Assembly: GCA_017452165.1 (NCBI GenBank)
Contig: JAFTMY010000113.1
Location: 1-38,178 of the forward strand
Direction of reading: 5' to 3'
Source: Clostridia bacterium
Lineage (GTDB): Bacteria > Bacillota > Clostridia > Christensenellales > UBA1242
Length of the DNA: 38,178 nucleotides
Shown here in pieces: positions 1-7,853 of this stretch. The notes under the pieces are model-generated. The model worked only from the letters and a program-made list of their open reading frames with translations. It was not told the origin of the DNA and did not search any database. Made by a program: the position numbers and the translations under genes. Within the stretch, counting starts at the first letter, position 1; each line of letters starts with the position of its first letter.

Positions 1-7
1 ACATAAA

Positions 8-46
8 ATGAGATTATACCTATCAAAGTATAATCTCATTTTTTTA
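8..46. terminator. Hairpin terminator at the end of the element's leftward operon
   Basis: A 12-bp perfect stem (8-19 with 28-39) with an 8-nt loop is flanked by a T-run on the plus side and a shorter one on the minus side, so it can work in both directions. It lies just after the stop codon of the minus-strand gene at 48-263 and probably closes the rep operon. Confidence 0.75.
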
Positions 47-47
47 T

Positions 48-263
48 TTACTTTTTATTTTTCTTTTTGAATTCTGGAGTGTTTTTGTAGAGAAGTGCAT
101 ACTCTATATTCCCATGCTCTTTCATTGCTTTTTTTAGAGCTTTTTTATCTCCATTATAAGATGCTCTTTCTAAGTCAAATTCAGTTTGCTCATACGCTTG
201 TTGCAACTCTGAATATGAATTATACTGAGCAAGTTTTTTATGTGTTTTATTAAAAAATCTCAT
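48..263 (-). CDS. Small charged protein of the mobile element, unknown function
   Basis: This 71-aa, strongly basic protein is rich in Lys, Tyr and Glu, has no membrane segment, and is probably helical. It is the last gene of the unit rep, membrane protein, this gene, and a terminator follows its stop. The start is supported by an AAGGAG site 7 bases upstream of the ATG. I do not recognise a family. Its place beside rep suggests a DNA-binding or replication-accessory role, but that rests on position only. Confidence 0.7.
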   Translation of the reverse strand: MRFFNKTHKKLAQYNSYSELQQAYEQTEFDLERASYNGDKKALKKAMKEHGNIEYALLYKNTPEFKKKNKK

Positions 264-276
264 TTATTTCTCCTTA

Positions 277-579
277 TTATTTTATTAATATTATTTCATA
301 TACTATTCCTGCTATTGATAAAATTGCTATAATAACAGCTAATATTTTTATTAGTTTTACACTGCTATCACTTGCTTTTATGCTAGATTTAAGTGAGCTT
401 ATAAAGCAAATAAATGCTATTAAATAGCCAAAGAATAGTTTTGGATATTTAGATATGTTTGTAAGTATTTGTATACCTGAAACAGCATCTATTTGACCTT
501 TAATTTGCATACAAGTAAACAGTGAAAGACCACCAAATATCAAGAATAATACTGAAATTAAAAATCTTATTAGTTTCAT
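277..579 (-). CDS. Small membrane protein of the mobile element
   Basis: This 100-aa hydrophobic protein has three predicted membrane spans: about residues 4-25, 48-65 and 76-97. It starts 9 bases after the rep stop with a GGGAG site in between, so it is co-transcribed with rep and probably translationally linked. It is longer and more often membrane-spanning than a typical inovirus major coat protein, which has one span after a short signal peptide, so I do not call it coat. Other possibilities are a superinfection-exclusion, holin-like or assembly factor. No family is recognised. Confidence 0.75.
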   Translation of the reverse strand: MKLIRFLISVLFLIFGGLSLFTCMQIKGQIDAVSGIQILTNISKYPKLFFGYLIAFICFISSLKSSIKASDSSVKLIKILAVIIAILSIAGIVYEIILIK

Positions 580-588
580 TATTACTCC

Positions 589-1683
589 CTAAAATGGTAA
601 TTCAGCATCTTCTATTGGTTCAAAGAAGACTACTTTTTCTTGCTTACCATTTTTAATATTTTCTAATATTTTGTTATAATTATAAGTTCTTAAATCTAGT
701 TTTGCTAAGAATTCATCTGGCAAAATAGACTTTAATTCTTCTATATCTCTCGACTTTTCAACAGTGCATTTATCTTTTGTGAGGTATACAACATGATGTA
801 TTCTACGATTAAGTGCTTTATATGTTTCTGGTTCATCTACTTTATAGTTTTTATATTGTGCAGACGGTGGTATGTTTGAGATTATAAATAACATATTGTA
901 GCATGTAACTTTATTTGAAAATCTAGCAGGTAAAGATACTGGGTAAATGTCAAGAAAATGTAGCATATTAACCATTGGAAACTGACTTCTAAACTCGTCA
1001 AATACAACCACTTTTTGGTCTACATAGTCTTGCCAGGGGTCTCTTTCATAGTCTGTTATTCTATAAAAAGAGCCTTTATCGTATTTCTTTAAAATACAAT
1101 ATGTTTTACCTACTCCAGTAGAACCATAAACATATGTAACTATTAAATCTTCACGAAGTTTTTTACTATAATCACTTTGAATTTTTGCATTTCTAAAAGC
1201 AGCTATTTTTGAAACATTTTTTTCATAAAGTTTAGGATACAAACATTGCAATTCATAATCCGTTGCACCTGCATTAACCATATCAAAAAAATATTTTAAA
1301 TCCGTTCTTGCACCTTGGTCAGCAAACTCACCATATTCAAACGGACCAGAAATATGTGTATCACTTTTAGAGCAATAATCTCTATTTTGCGTATTTGTTC
1401 CTTTTGCATTTTCTATATGTGCTTTAGGAAACAATTTTTTTATTGTAGAAAATCTTTTTCCAATAGTGAAGATTAAAAACATTTGTAAATGAATAGTCCC
1501 TTCTTTATCTCCCTTTTCACGAGAAAAGATGAAATACTTTATATGTTCTAAGCTTTTAAGATACTCAGACATTTGCTCATCTGTTTCTGTTGGATTATTG
1601 ATAGTAATACAAAATCTTCTTGCCTGACGATTGTTGTTAGAATCATCTATTGTTTCTTGTTCGTTTTTATTGTTTTCTTCCAT
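589..1683 (-). CDS. rep: CRESS-type replication initiator (HUH nickase plus SF3 helicase)
   Basis: This 364-aa initiator of rolling-circle replication should nick the origin hairpin at 1802-1880, join strands, and unwind with its helicase. Visible motifs are: HUH motif I FCITINNP (24-31); motif II HLQ (65-67); motif III YCSK (103-106) with catalytic Tyr103; Walker A GSTGVGKT (187-194); Walker B VVVFDEF (225-231); motif C IISN (267-270); and a possible arginine finger at R293/R294. HLQ and YCSK are the forms seen in circovirus Reps, and this two-domain order is that of CRESS-DNA virus Reps and related bacterial plasmid Reps. The start follows an AAGGAG site. It is odd for a Zot-bearing element, since Ff-type phages use a different initiator (gpII). 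The domain assignment is firm; the affiliation within CRESS Reps needs a phylogeny. Confidence 0.95.
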   Translation of the reverse strand: MEENNKNEQETIDDSNNNRQARRFCITINNPTETDEQMSEYLKSLEHIKYFIFSREKGDKEGTIHLQMFLIFTIGKRFSTIKKLFPKAHIENAKGTNTQNRDYCSKSDTHISGPFEYGEFADQGARTDLKYFFDMVNAGATDYELQCLYPKLYEKNVSKIAAFRNAKIQSDYSKKLREDLIVTYVYGSTGVGKTYCILKKYDKGSFYRITDYERDPWQDYVDQKVVVFDEFRSQFPMVNMLHFLDIYPVSLPARFSNKVTCYNMLFIISNIPPSAQYKNYKVDEPETYKALNRRIHHVVYLTKDKCTVEKSRDIEELKSILPDEFLAKLDLRTYNYNKILENIKNGKQEKVVFFEPIEDAELPF

Positions 1684-1727
1684 AATTTCTCCTTATTTTT
1701 ATTGTTGTTACAAGGTTTTTATCAAAA

Positions 1728-1821
1728 ATGCGACCAATGTGACGAATCTTTTTTTTTGAATCCATCTTTATAAACCCTTATAAATTCAGCATTTACAAGC
1801 CTAGATGCGACGATGCGTCAA
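1728..1821. repeat. Iteron-like ATGCGAC repeats at the replication origin
   Basis: Two tandem pairs of a 9-bp motif are visible: ATGCGACCA (1728-1736) next to ATGTGACGA (1737-1745), and ATGCGACGA (1805-1813) next to ATGCGTCAA (1813-1821). An inverted TCGCAT lies at 1872-1877. CRESS-type Reps usually bind short repeats beside the nicking hairpin, and these are the best candidates for Rep-binding sites here. Confidence 0.6.
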
Positions 1822-1880
1822 GGTTCTTAAAGGTAATACTATACTTTAAGAACCTTGAACGCTTTTTTTTATCGCATCTA
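1802..1880 (-). other. Rolling-circle origin hairpin with CRESS-virus nonamer TAGTATTAC
   Basis: The inner stem is a perfect 14-bp inverted repeat, CAAGGTTCTTAAAG (1819-1832) with CTTTAAGAACCTTG (1844-1857), extended by GCGT/ACGC across one bulged A. An outer 9-bp arm, TAGATGCGA (1802-1810) with TCGCATCTA (1872-1880), encloses it. The 11-nt loop at 1833-1843 reads TATAGTATTAC on the minus strand, which is the coding strand of rep and all virion genes. It contains TAGTATTAC, the nonamer nicked by circovirus and nanovirus Reps between TATT and AC. It lies 119 bases upstream of rep. A T-run at 1863-1870 means the plus-strand reading could also act as a terminator, but that would not explain the loop. 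Confidence 0.85.
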
Positions 1881-1885
1881 AACTG

Positions 1886-2278
1886 TTAAAAATCGTTTTC
1901 AACAGGCACGCTAACACTCTTTATTACCACTGGAACTAAACTCGTCTCAATAGGTTTAGTTTCAGGTTGAATAGTAGTGCTTTCTACCTTTTGAATCGGT
2001 TCATTATCTTTTAACAGCTTAATTTTGTTCCATAATTTACTATGAAAAATTTTCCAAAACCAAGAATGAGGCATTGTTTCAATAGCTTCTTGAAGTTCTA
2101 AATCTCGCTTAACCCTTCTATATAAAGGCTTATCGTAGAGCTTTATATACCTTTTAAGTGTCTTTTCAACATACCTTATCATTGTTTTTGAGTTTACATT
2201 TATCCCAAAACTTTCTTGTAGTTTCAAGTTTTCATCATTTATGAAACTTGTTAAATCACTAAAATTTTGTATATTCAT
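1886..2278 (-). CDS. Soluble protein downstream of Zot, unknown function
   Basis: This 130-aa protein overlaps the zot stop by an ATGA arrangement, so its translation is coupled to Zot. The N-terminal part looks helical; residues 45-95 are basic and aromatic-rich and could touch membrane or DNA; the last 35 residues are rich in Pro, Thr and Val and probably disordered. There is no signal peptide or clear membrane span. Coupling to Zot suggests an assembly role, perhaps as a partner of the ATPase. No family is recognised. Confidence 0.75.
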   Translation of the reverse strand: MNIQNFSDLTSFINDENLKLQESFGINVNSKTMIRYVEKTLKRYIKLYDKPLYRRVKRDLELQEAIETMPHSWFWKIFHSKLWNKIKLLKDNEPIQKVESTTIQPETKPIETSLVPVVIKSVSVPVENDF

Positions 2279-3132
2279 AAAACAAACCCACCTTGTTCTT
2301 TTAGTATTTTTTCATCATATTTTGTATTTTTTAAGTAGCCAACTGGTGCTACAAAATAATGTTTATTATTAAATTCAATAAACGAATCTAATGTAAAAAC
2401 ATAATCGCCATCATAAAAGTAGTCAAAACCTTCTGTGTATTTATTGTTATAAAATACAGGTTTACAACTTTTTGTATTATAAAAGTTAGTGATAGGTAGT
2501 TTTGAAACAACTTCAAACTTTTCTCCAATATCACTATTTTTATTCTTTTCTCTTGCAAGCATATATGTTTCTGCGCTGTCGCAAGAGTGAAATTTTCGCA
2601 TCTTCCAGACAATTTTTTTAACTTGTCCGTAATTATTCTTTTTAAATTCCACACTATCTATAACAATGCAATTTTCGGCTATTGCACGGATATTAACATC
2701 AATATTTGCTAGCCTTTGACAGCTCATAAAAATGTTATAATCGTTATGTCTGTGCAGTTGAAACCACCTATAAACATCTTCTCTAAGATACTTAGAAAAC
2801 CTTGAATCATAGTATCTTTGAGCTTCATCTAAAAAGATTGTTGAGTATGGTGGAATTACTTTTGTTTTGAAAAATGGATTAGGCAGTCCAATATCAAAAC
2901 CACTTATCTCGTAAGTGTGTAAGTGTCTATTAATTTTTACAGGATAATCACTAAATACTAAGTGATGCTGTGGTGGCAGGTTAAAAACCATACCACCATT
3001 AGACATCTGTTTTAGTTCTCTTTTAAGGTTTATATAATCTTCTAAACCCTTATTTATCATTTGTTCTGCGATTAAATTAGTTAAATATAATGTTTTTCCA
3101 ACACCAGGAAAACCACTAATTATGGTTATCAT
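2275..3132 (-). CDS. Zot/pI-like virion assembly ATPase
   Basis: This 285-aa P-loop ATPase is of the Zonular occludens toxin (Zot) family, which in filamentous phages powers virion extrusion through the membrane. It shows Walker A GFPGVGKT (7-14), Walker B STIFLDEAQ (97-105), the family's HRH stretch (127-129) and a sensor-like SCQR (137-140). The start overlaps the stop of the 1343-aa gene (TAATG), with GGAG upstream. Gram-negative inovirus Zot proteins usually have a membrane span and a periplasmic tail; none is visible here, which may reflect a single-membrane host or a separate anchor protein. Family call is strong; the phage role is inferred from context. Confidence 0.88.
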   Translation of the reverse strand: MITIISGFPGVGKTLYLTNLIAEQMINKGLEDYINLKRELKQMSNGGMVFNLPPQHHLVFSDYPVKINRHLHTYEISGFDIGLPNPFFKTKVIPPYSTIFLDEAQRYYDSRFSKYLREDVYRWFQLHRHNDYNIFMSCQRLANIDVNIRAIAENCIVIDSVEFKKNNYGQVKKIVWKMRKFHSCDSAETYMLAREKNKNSDIGEKFEVVSKLPITNFYNTKSCKPVFYNNKYTEGFDYFYDGDYVFTLDSFIEFNNKHYFVAPVGYLKNTKYDEKILKEQGGFVL

Positions 3133-6100
3133 TATTGGTTACTCCACGCAGAATTATAGACAGTTATATCATCAACATTGATTATAATGTTGTCTTTAAC
3201 TGTATTTTTAACACCTACAATTTCTTGTCCTGCAATGTTATTTTCAGCATAACCAGTAGCTGTGCAATTATTTATATTAATAATATAATTGTTCACACCA
3301 TAAGGTGTTGGATTTATCATTATTGCTGATTTTTCAGAAGTTCCTTCACAAATAAATTTACAATTATTAAATGTTCTAGTTAATGTATAATCAAAAGGAC
3401 CTTCTACATAACAAAGAACGGCTTTACTATTATTTGTGCTTATAAATTCGCAGTTGGTAAATGTTACATTTCTTGCTGAATAAGTCCATAAATGATAAGT
3501 ATCATCTTGTGTTTGAGTAAATCTACAATTAATAAACTCAACTTCATCAGCATATAAGAATTGTAAGTTTTCAATGTTACAATCTTTATAAATTACTTTT
3601 CCCGATTCTTGGAATCCTTTATAATTATCGTTGCCAAACTTAACCGTAACACCTTCAATTTGCACCTTAGATGCGTGATTTATAGCACCTTGCATATCAA
3701 TAACGACATCTTCTGTTCCGGTTATTGTTACTGTTTTTTCTCCTAAAGCAGGAAGAGTATAAGTGCCTGGATTATCAATTTTTACATACACTTCATTTGT
3801 TGGATTTCCCGATAAATCTACTGCATTATTAATAGCATTTTTTAATTCTTCTGACGAACTTGGTGAAGAATAATTAAACTCTTCATCATATGTGCTTCCA
3901 CAACCATTATTACAAATAAAATGATTTACACCTTTATTATCATTTTCATTTAATGTTGTAGATTCTAAAATATAATCGTGTCCGAGTGCTTCTGTTTCAT
4001 TATCTTTAAATGTATCACTACATCTACTACAACTATGCTTTGTATAGCCAATATTATCACAAGTTGGTGCTATAACTCTTGACACATAATCATGACCTAA
4101 TACATCTGTGTATGAATCTACATAAACAGTAAAATTATGACAATTTTGACACTCATTTTTAATATAACCTTGAGTAATACAGGTTGCCTTTACCACAATA
4201 TCTTGATAGTTATGACCGAGAGCAGTAGAAGGTTTTGTGTAAATCTTTCCACAGTTATGACATTTATAGGTGTAAATACCATCTTCTTCACAAGTTGCTG
4301 AATTTGAGATATAATCTACACCTGTGCAGCTTCCATCGTATTTATGACCACAAGTTAAACAGTTGTAGTGAACAACACCACCATAAACATCAAAGGTATA
4401 GTTATGACCTAATTTTTGAACAATATCTAAATTAGAAGTTGTTTCGCAGTTTTCACATTTATAGGTTGTATAACCAGCTTTATCACAAGTTGGTTCAGTT
4501 GTAGAAATTACAATGTTAAATTCGTGTGGAATAAGTGCTTTTTCATTGTCTTTGTATGAGTAATCACATCTATTACAAGTGTGTTTTGTATAGCCTTTTA
4601 AGGTGCAAGTAGACTCTATATCTTCATCAAAATAATCGTGACCTAAGGCACTAACAATATCTCTTTGCTCTTTTTCATCACAATTAGAACACTTGTAAGT
4701 TGTGTAACCATCTGTTTCACAAGTTGGGTCAACTATTTCATCAATCATTGCAAAATTATGATTAATTTCAGATACTTCATCATCGTTATAAGAGTGATTA
4801 CATCTATCGCAAATATACTTTGTATATCCCTTTGAAACGCAAGTCGGAGCAATTACTTCAGTAATTGAATAATTATGACCAAGTGCTTCAACTTCATTAT
4901 CTATAAATGACTCATCACATCTACTGCAAGTATGCTTTGTATAGCCAATATCTAAACAAGTTGGTTTAACAACAGTTATCTTATAATCATGACCTAATGA
5001 GTCTGTATATGAGTCTTCATAGATAGTATAGTCATGACAATTTAAACATTCATTTTTAGTGTAGCCTTGCTCCGAACAAGTAGGTTCAACCACAACATCT
5101 TGATAGTTATGACCAAGTGCAGTAGAAGGTTTTGTGTAGACTCTTCCACAGTTATGGCATCTATAAGTGTAAATACCATCTTCTTCACAGGTTGCTGAAT
5201 TTGAGATATAATCTACACCAACACAGCCAGTTTCATAACCACCATTACATCTTAAACAATGGTAATAAATTACACCATTATTAACATCAAAAGTATAGTC
5301 ATGACCTAGTGCATTTACATAGTTATCTCTATTTTCTTTATTACATTTAGAGCAAATAAAATTATCATAACCTTGCGAAGTGCAAGTAGGACTTACATTT
5401 TTATCAAAGATATAATCATGTCCAAGTTCTTGAACAAAATTATCATCATAATAATTTTTACATCTATCGCAAGTGTGTCTAATGTAGCCTTTAGTATCAC
5501 AAGTTGGAGAGTATGTTACATCACTATAAATATGACCTAACGCTTCAATTTCAAGTGTGTAAGTATCTCCACAATGACAAGTAAATGTCAATATACCTTT
5601 CTCTTCGCAAGTAGATGCTTTTGTAATGTTAGAAGTGTGAGAGTGTCCGAGTGTGTCAATATCTTTTGTATAATTTTCTTCACATCTAATACAATTAAAG
5701 GTTTCAATACCATTATCGGTGCAAGTTGGTTTAAGAGTTATTTCACTTGTAAATTTGTGACCTAATTCTGCAATTTCTTCAATGAATTTATCTGCACAAA
5801 TTTCACAAATATGTGTTATTTCGCCTTTATCTAAACAAGTAGCTTTCTTTGTTATTACTCTTGTATAATTATGCTCGTGTGGTTCTGGCTGAGATACAAG
5901 TGCATCATATTGAGTTCTTGTAAGATAAATTGTGTTAATTACAGTAGTTAAAGTGTTTTCATAAAGCTCAATAGTGTCTTTTAAATCATCAATAGTTTGC
6001 TGTTTTTTAGCAACTTCTTTTTGCTTTTCAGCGAGTAATCTTTCAAGTTCAGCAAGTTCTAACTCACTAGCAGAAAGAGTTTCTTTATATCCAGCAAGGT

Positions 6101-7163
6101 CAGTTTCTAATGTTTCTATTTCAGACTTCATATTGTCAATTTTAACAAGTTTTTCTGCATTATCTTTTTCGAGTTCAGTTATCTTTGTGTTATAAGTTCT
6201 AATCATTTCATTAAGTTCAATAATTCTATCTTTATAATACTGAATCTGCATAAGTAATTGTTCAAGTTCATCAGGAGTTGCAGCGTCTGAATTACTTAAT
6301 TTATCATAAGTTTTTTCAAGATTAGAAATGTTGTTATTATACTCATTTACAATGTTGTTATACTCAGTAACTTCTTCTTTTAAATTGTTAATAGTTTCAT
6401 TTGTTGTATTGTAATCGTTAATTGTTTGATTTAAGTTTTGAGTTAATTCTTCAATATTAGTTTTAGTATTTTCAATGTTTTTGTTTAACTTTTCTATATT
6501 ATTATTCATGTTTTTTATTTGATTTTGCAGTTTTTTTATCGTTTCAACACTTTCATTGTAAGACTTTGTTAAGTCTTCAAGTTGTTTAGTAAGCTCTTTG
6601 ATTGTATCGTTAAGTTTTGAGCTATCATTTTCTAAACTTGCAATATCATCTTCTGTAAGATTATCAATGTCTTCACTTTCAACAATTTCATAGATTGTTA
6701 AAACTCTAGTTCTTAGGTTTTCAGCATCTAAATTATATTTTTCAAGTTCAGCATTTAATTTTTCAATTTCTTCTGATTTTTCCTGGTCTTCGTTTTCAAG
6801 CTCTGCAAGTAATTTTTTGATTTCTTCAATCCTTTTTTGATTTTCATCAATTTGATTTAATGTGTCTTTCACTTCATTAGTAATTGCTGTATAATCACTG
6901 TTTAATTTTTCTAGTTCTTCAGTTCTTTCAGTGTTTATATTCTCTAAATCATCAAGTGTTGTTTCCATATCTGCAACATCTTTTTCGAGCGTTTTAACAA
7001 TGTCTTGATAATCCATTAAATCCTTTTGTAATTGTAAAAATCTATCTGCATCACTTACAAATAAGTCTTTAATTTTGTCTTTGTTTTGAACAGCGAAAAC
7101 GCCAACAAAGGCAACACAAATAATAACTGCAAAGGTTATTATTAATTTTGTTATTCTATTCAA
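3132..7163 (-). CDS. Giant fibre-like exported protein: anchor, coiled coil, Cys/His repeats, beta-helix tip
   Basis: This 1343-aa protein has four visible parts. Residues about 5-25 are a membrane anchor or signal anchor. Residues about 35-415 are an almost unbroken coiled coil. Residues about 428-1095 hold some 15 modules of 38-64 residues plus one degenerate module, each with PTC..GY, a CxxC pair and a closing LGH. Residues about 1105-1343 have beta-helix-like spacing (FINCRF, FTNCEF, FNNCKF). Such Cys-pair modules are common in surface proteins of gut Bacillota. The start is a TTG 11 bases after AAGGAG, in the stop region of the preceding gene. Its place just before zot matches the adsorption protein (pIII role) of filamentous phages. 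Modules 6-8 and 13-15 are near duplicates. A host-surface adhesin is the alternative. Confidence 0.85.
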   Translation of the reverse strand: MNRITKLIITFAVIICVAFVGVFAVQNKDKIKDLFVSDADRFLQLQKDLMDYQDIVKTLEKDVADMETTLDDLENINTERTEELEKLNSDYTAITNEVKDTLNQIDENQKRIEEIKKLLAELENEDQEKSEEIEKLNAELEKYNLDAENLRTRVLTIYEIVESEDIDNLTEDDIASLENDSSKLNDTIKELTKQLEDLTKSYNESVETIKKLQNQIKNMNNNIEKLNKNIENTKTNIEELTQNLNQTINDYNTTNETINNLKEEVTEYNNIVNEYNNNISNLEKTYDKLSNSDAATPDELEQLLMQIQYYKDRIIELNEMIRTYNTKITELEKDNAEKLVKIDNMKSEIETLETDLAGYKETLSASELELAELERLLAEKQKEVAKKQQTIDDLKDTIELYENTLTTVINTIYLTRTQYDALVSQPEPHEHNYTRVITKKATCLDKGEITHICEICADKFIEEIAELGHKFTSEITLKPTCTDNGIETFNCIRCEENYTKDIDTLGHSHTSNITKASTCEEKGILTFTCHCGDTYTLEIEALGHIYSDVTYSPTCDTKGYIRHTCDRCKNYYDDNFVQELGHDYIFDKNVSPTCTSQGYDNFICSKCNKENRDNYVNALGHDYTFDVNNGVIYYHCLRCNGGYETGCVGVDYISNSATCEEDGIYTYRCHNCGRVYTKPSTALGHNYQDVVVEPTCSEQGYTKNECLNCHDYTIYEDSYTDSLGHDYKITVVKPTCLDIGYTKHTCSRCDESFIDNEVEALGHNYSITEVIAPTCVSKGYTKYICDRCNHSYNDDEVSEINHNFAMIDEIVDPTCETDGYTTYKCSNCDEKEQRDIVSALGHDYFDEDIESTCTLKGYTKHTCNRCDYSYKDNEKALIPHEFNIVISTTEPTCDKAGYTTYKCENCETTSNLDIVQKLGHNYTFDVYGGVVHYNCLTCGHKYDGSCTGVDYISNSATCEEDGIYTYKCHNCGKIYTKPSTALGHNYQDIVVKATCITQGYIKNECQNCHNFTVYVDSYTDVLGHDYVSRVIAPTCDNIGYTKHSCSRCSDTFKDNETEALGHDYILESTTLNENDNKGVNHFICNNGCGSTYDEEFNYSSPSSSEELKNAINNAVDLSGNPTNEVYVKIDNPGTYTLPALGEKTVTITGTEDVVIDMQGAINHASKVQIEGVTVKFGNDNYKGFQESGKVIYKDCNIENLQFLYADEVEFINCRFTQTQDDTYHLWTYSARNVTFTNCEFISTNNSKAVLCYVEGPFDYTLTRTFNNCKFICEGTSEKSAIMINPTPYGVNNYIININNCTATGYAENNIAGQEIVGVKNTVKDNIIINVDDITVYNSAWSNQ

Positions 7164-7165
7164 TG

Positions 7166-7831
7166 TTAAATTTCTCCTTCATAAGTTAATAAATTTTTAT
7201 TTAAGTTTTCGACTTTTTTAAGTTCTATTTCAAAATTGTTCTTGTTGAAATAACTGTTCCAAAGACCAACTATTTCATCTGAACAATTTGTTTTAATTTT
7301 CACATTTGTATGTGTTTTGTAGAATGTAAATTCTATTTGTATGGTGTCATCTGCAATTATTTCAAGGTCGCCTTCATCATCATAATTAGCAAACAAATAA
7401 CTAAACTTATAAACAAATTTTGAGTCGTCATCTCCGATTGATAATTTAGTTATTTCACAAGGGTAATTATTGATATATGCTGCGTAATAATCGCCACTTC
7501 CTATCTTTAAAATTAGTTCTTCGTCCTTAGATAATTGATAAACACCTTTTTCATCTTTTGTTAAATTAAAGTTTTTAAAGTTAATCGTTAAATTATCTTT
7601 TTCCACTTTTGTATAGGTTTTGTTTGGGTCAATTAAGTCAGTTAATTTTCCGTGTATTCCACCACTAGCAGAATAGTATTTATTAATCTGTCCATAACTG
7701 AATATTCCAGATATTACTAAAACAAGAAATATAGGTATACCAAACACCCATCTCATAAATTCATACTCAGCCATGAGTGTAAATACTGTGATAACAAGAA
7801 ATACTACAATTAAAATAATTATTAAATTCAT
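7166..7831 (-). CDS. Membrane-anchored exported protein of the late operon
   Basis: I place the start at the ATG at 7831 because GGTGGAG lies just upstream of it; an upstream in-frame ATG at 7861 lacks a good site. The 221-aa product has two membrane segments near the N terminus (about 2-20 and 27-48), then a soluble part rich in beta-type sequence and acidic residues. It lies between two other anchored exported proteins and ends two bases before the 1343-aa gene. A minor virion or assembly protein is plausible. No family is recognised. Confidence 0.8.
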   Translation of the reverse strand: MNLIIILIVVFLVITVFTLMAEYEFMRWVFGIPIFLVLVISGIFSYGQINKYYSASGGIHGKLTDLIDPNKTYTKVEKDNLTINFKNFNLTKDEKGVYQLSKDEELILKIGSGDYYAAYINNYPCEITKLSIGDDDSKFVYKFSYLFANYDDEGDLEIIADDTIQIEFTFYKTHTNVKIKTNCSDEIVGLWNSYFNKNNFEIELKKVENLNKNLLTYEGEI

Positions 7832-7853
7832 AGCATCTCCACCTATAAGTAAA

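Noticed and set aside
1573..1773. Plus-strand reading frame over the rep start and origin region
   Set aside because: It lies antisense to rep, has no ribosome binding site and has low-complexity hydrophobic content. It is a shadow frame.
1767..1799. Possible dif/XerCD site, as used by many inoviruses
   Set aside because: The halves do not resemble a known dif consensus, and an intact integrase with arm sites is present, so Xer use is not needed.
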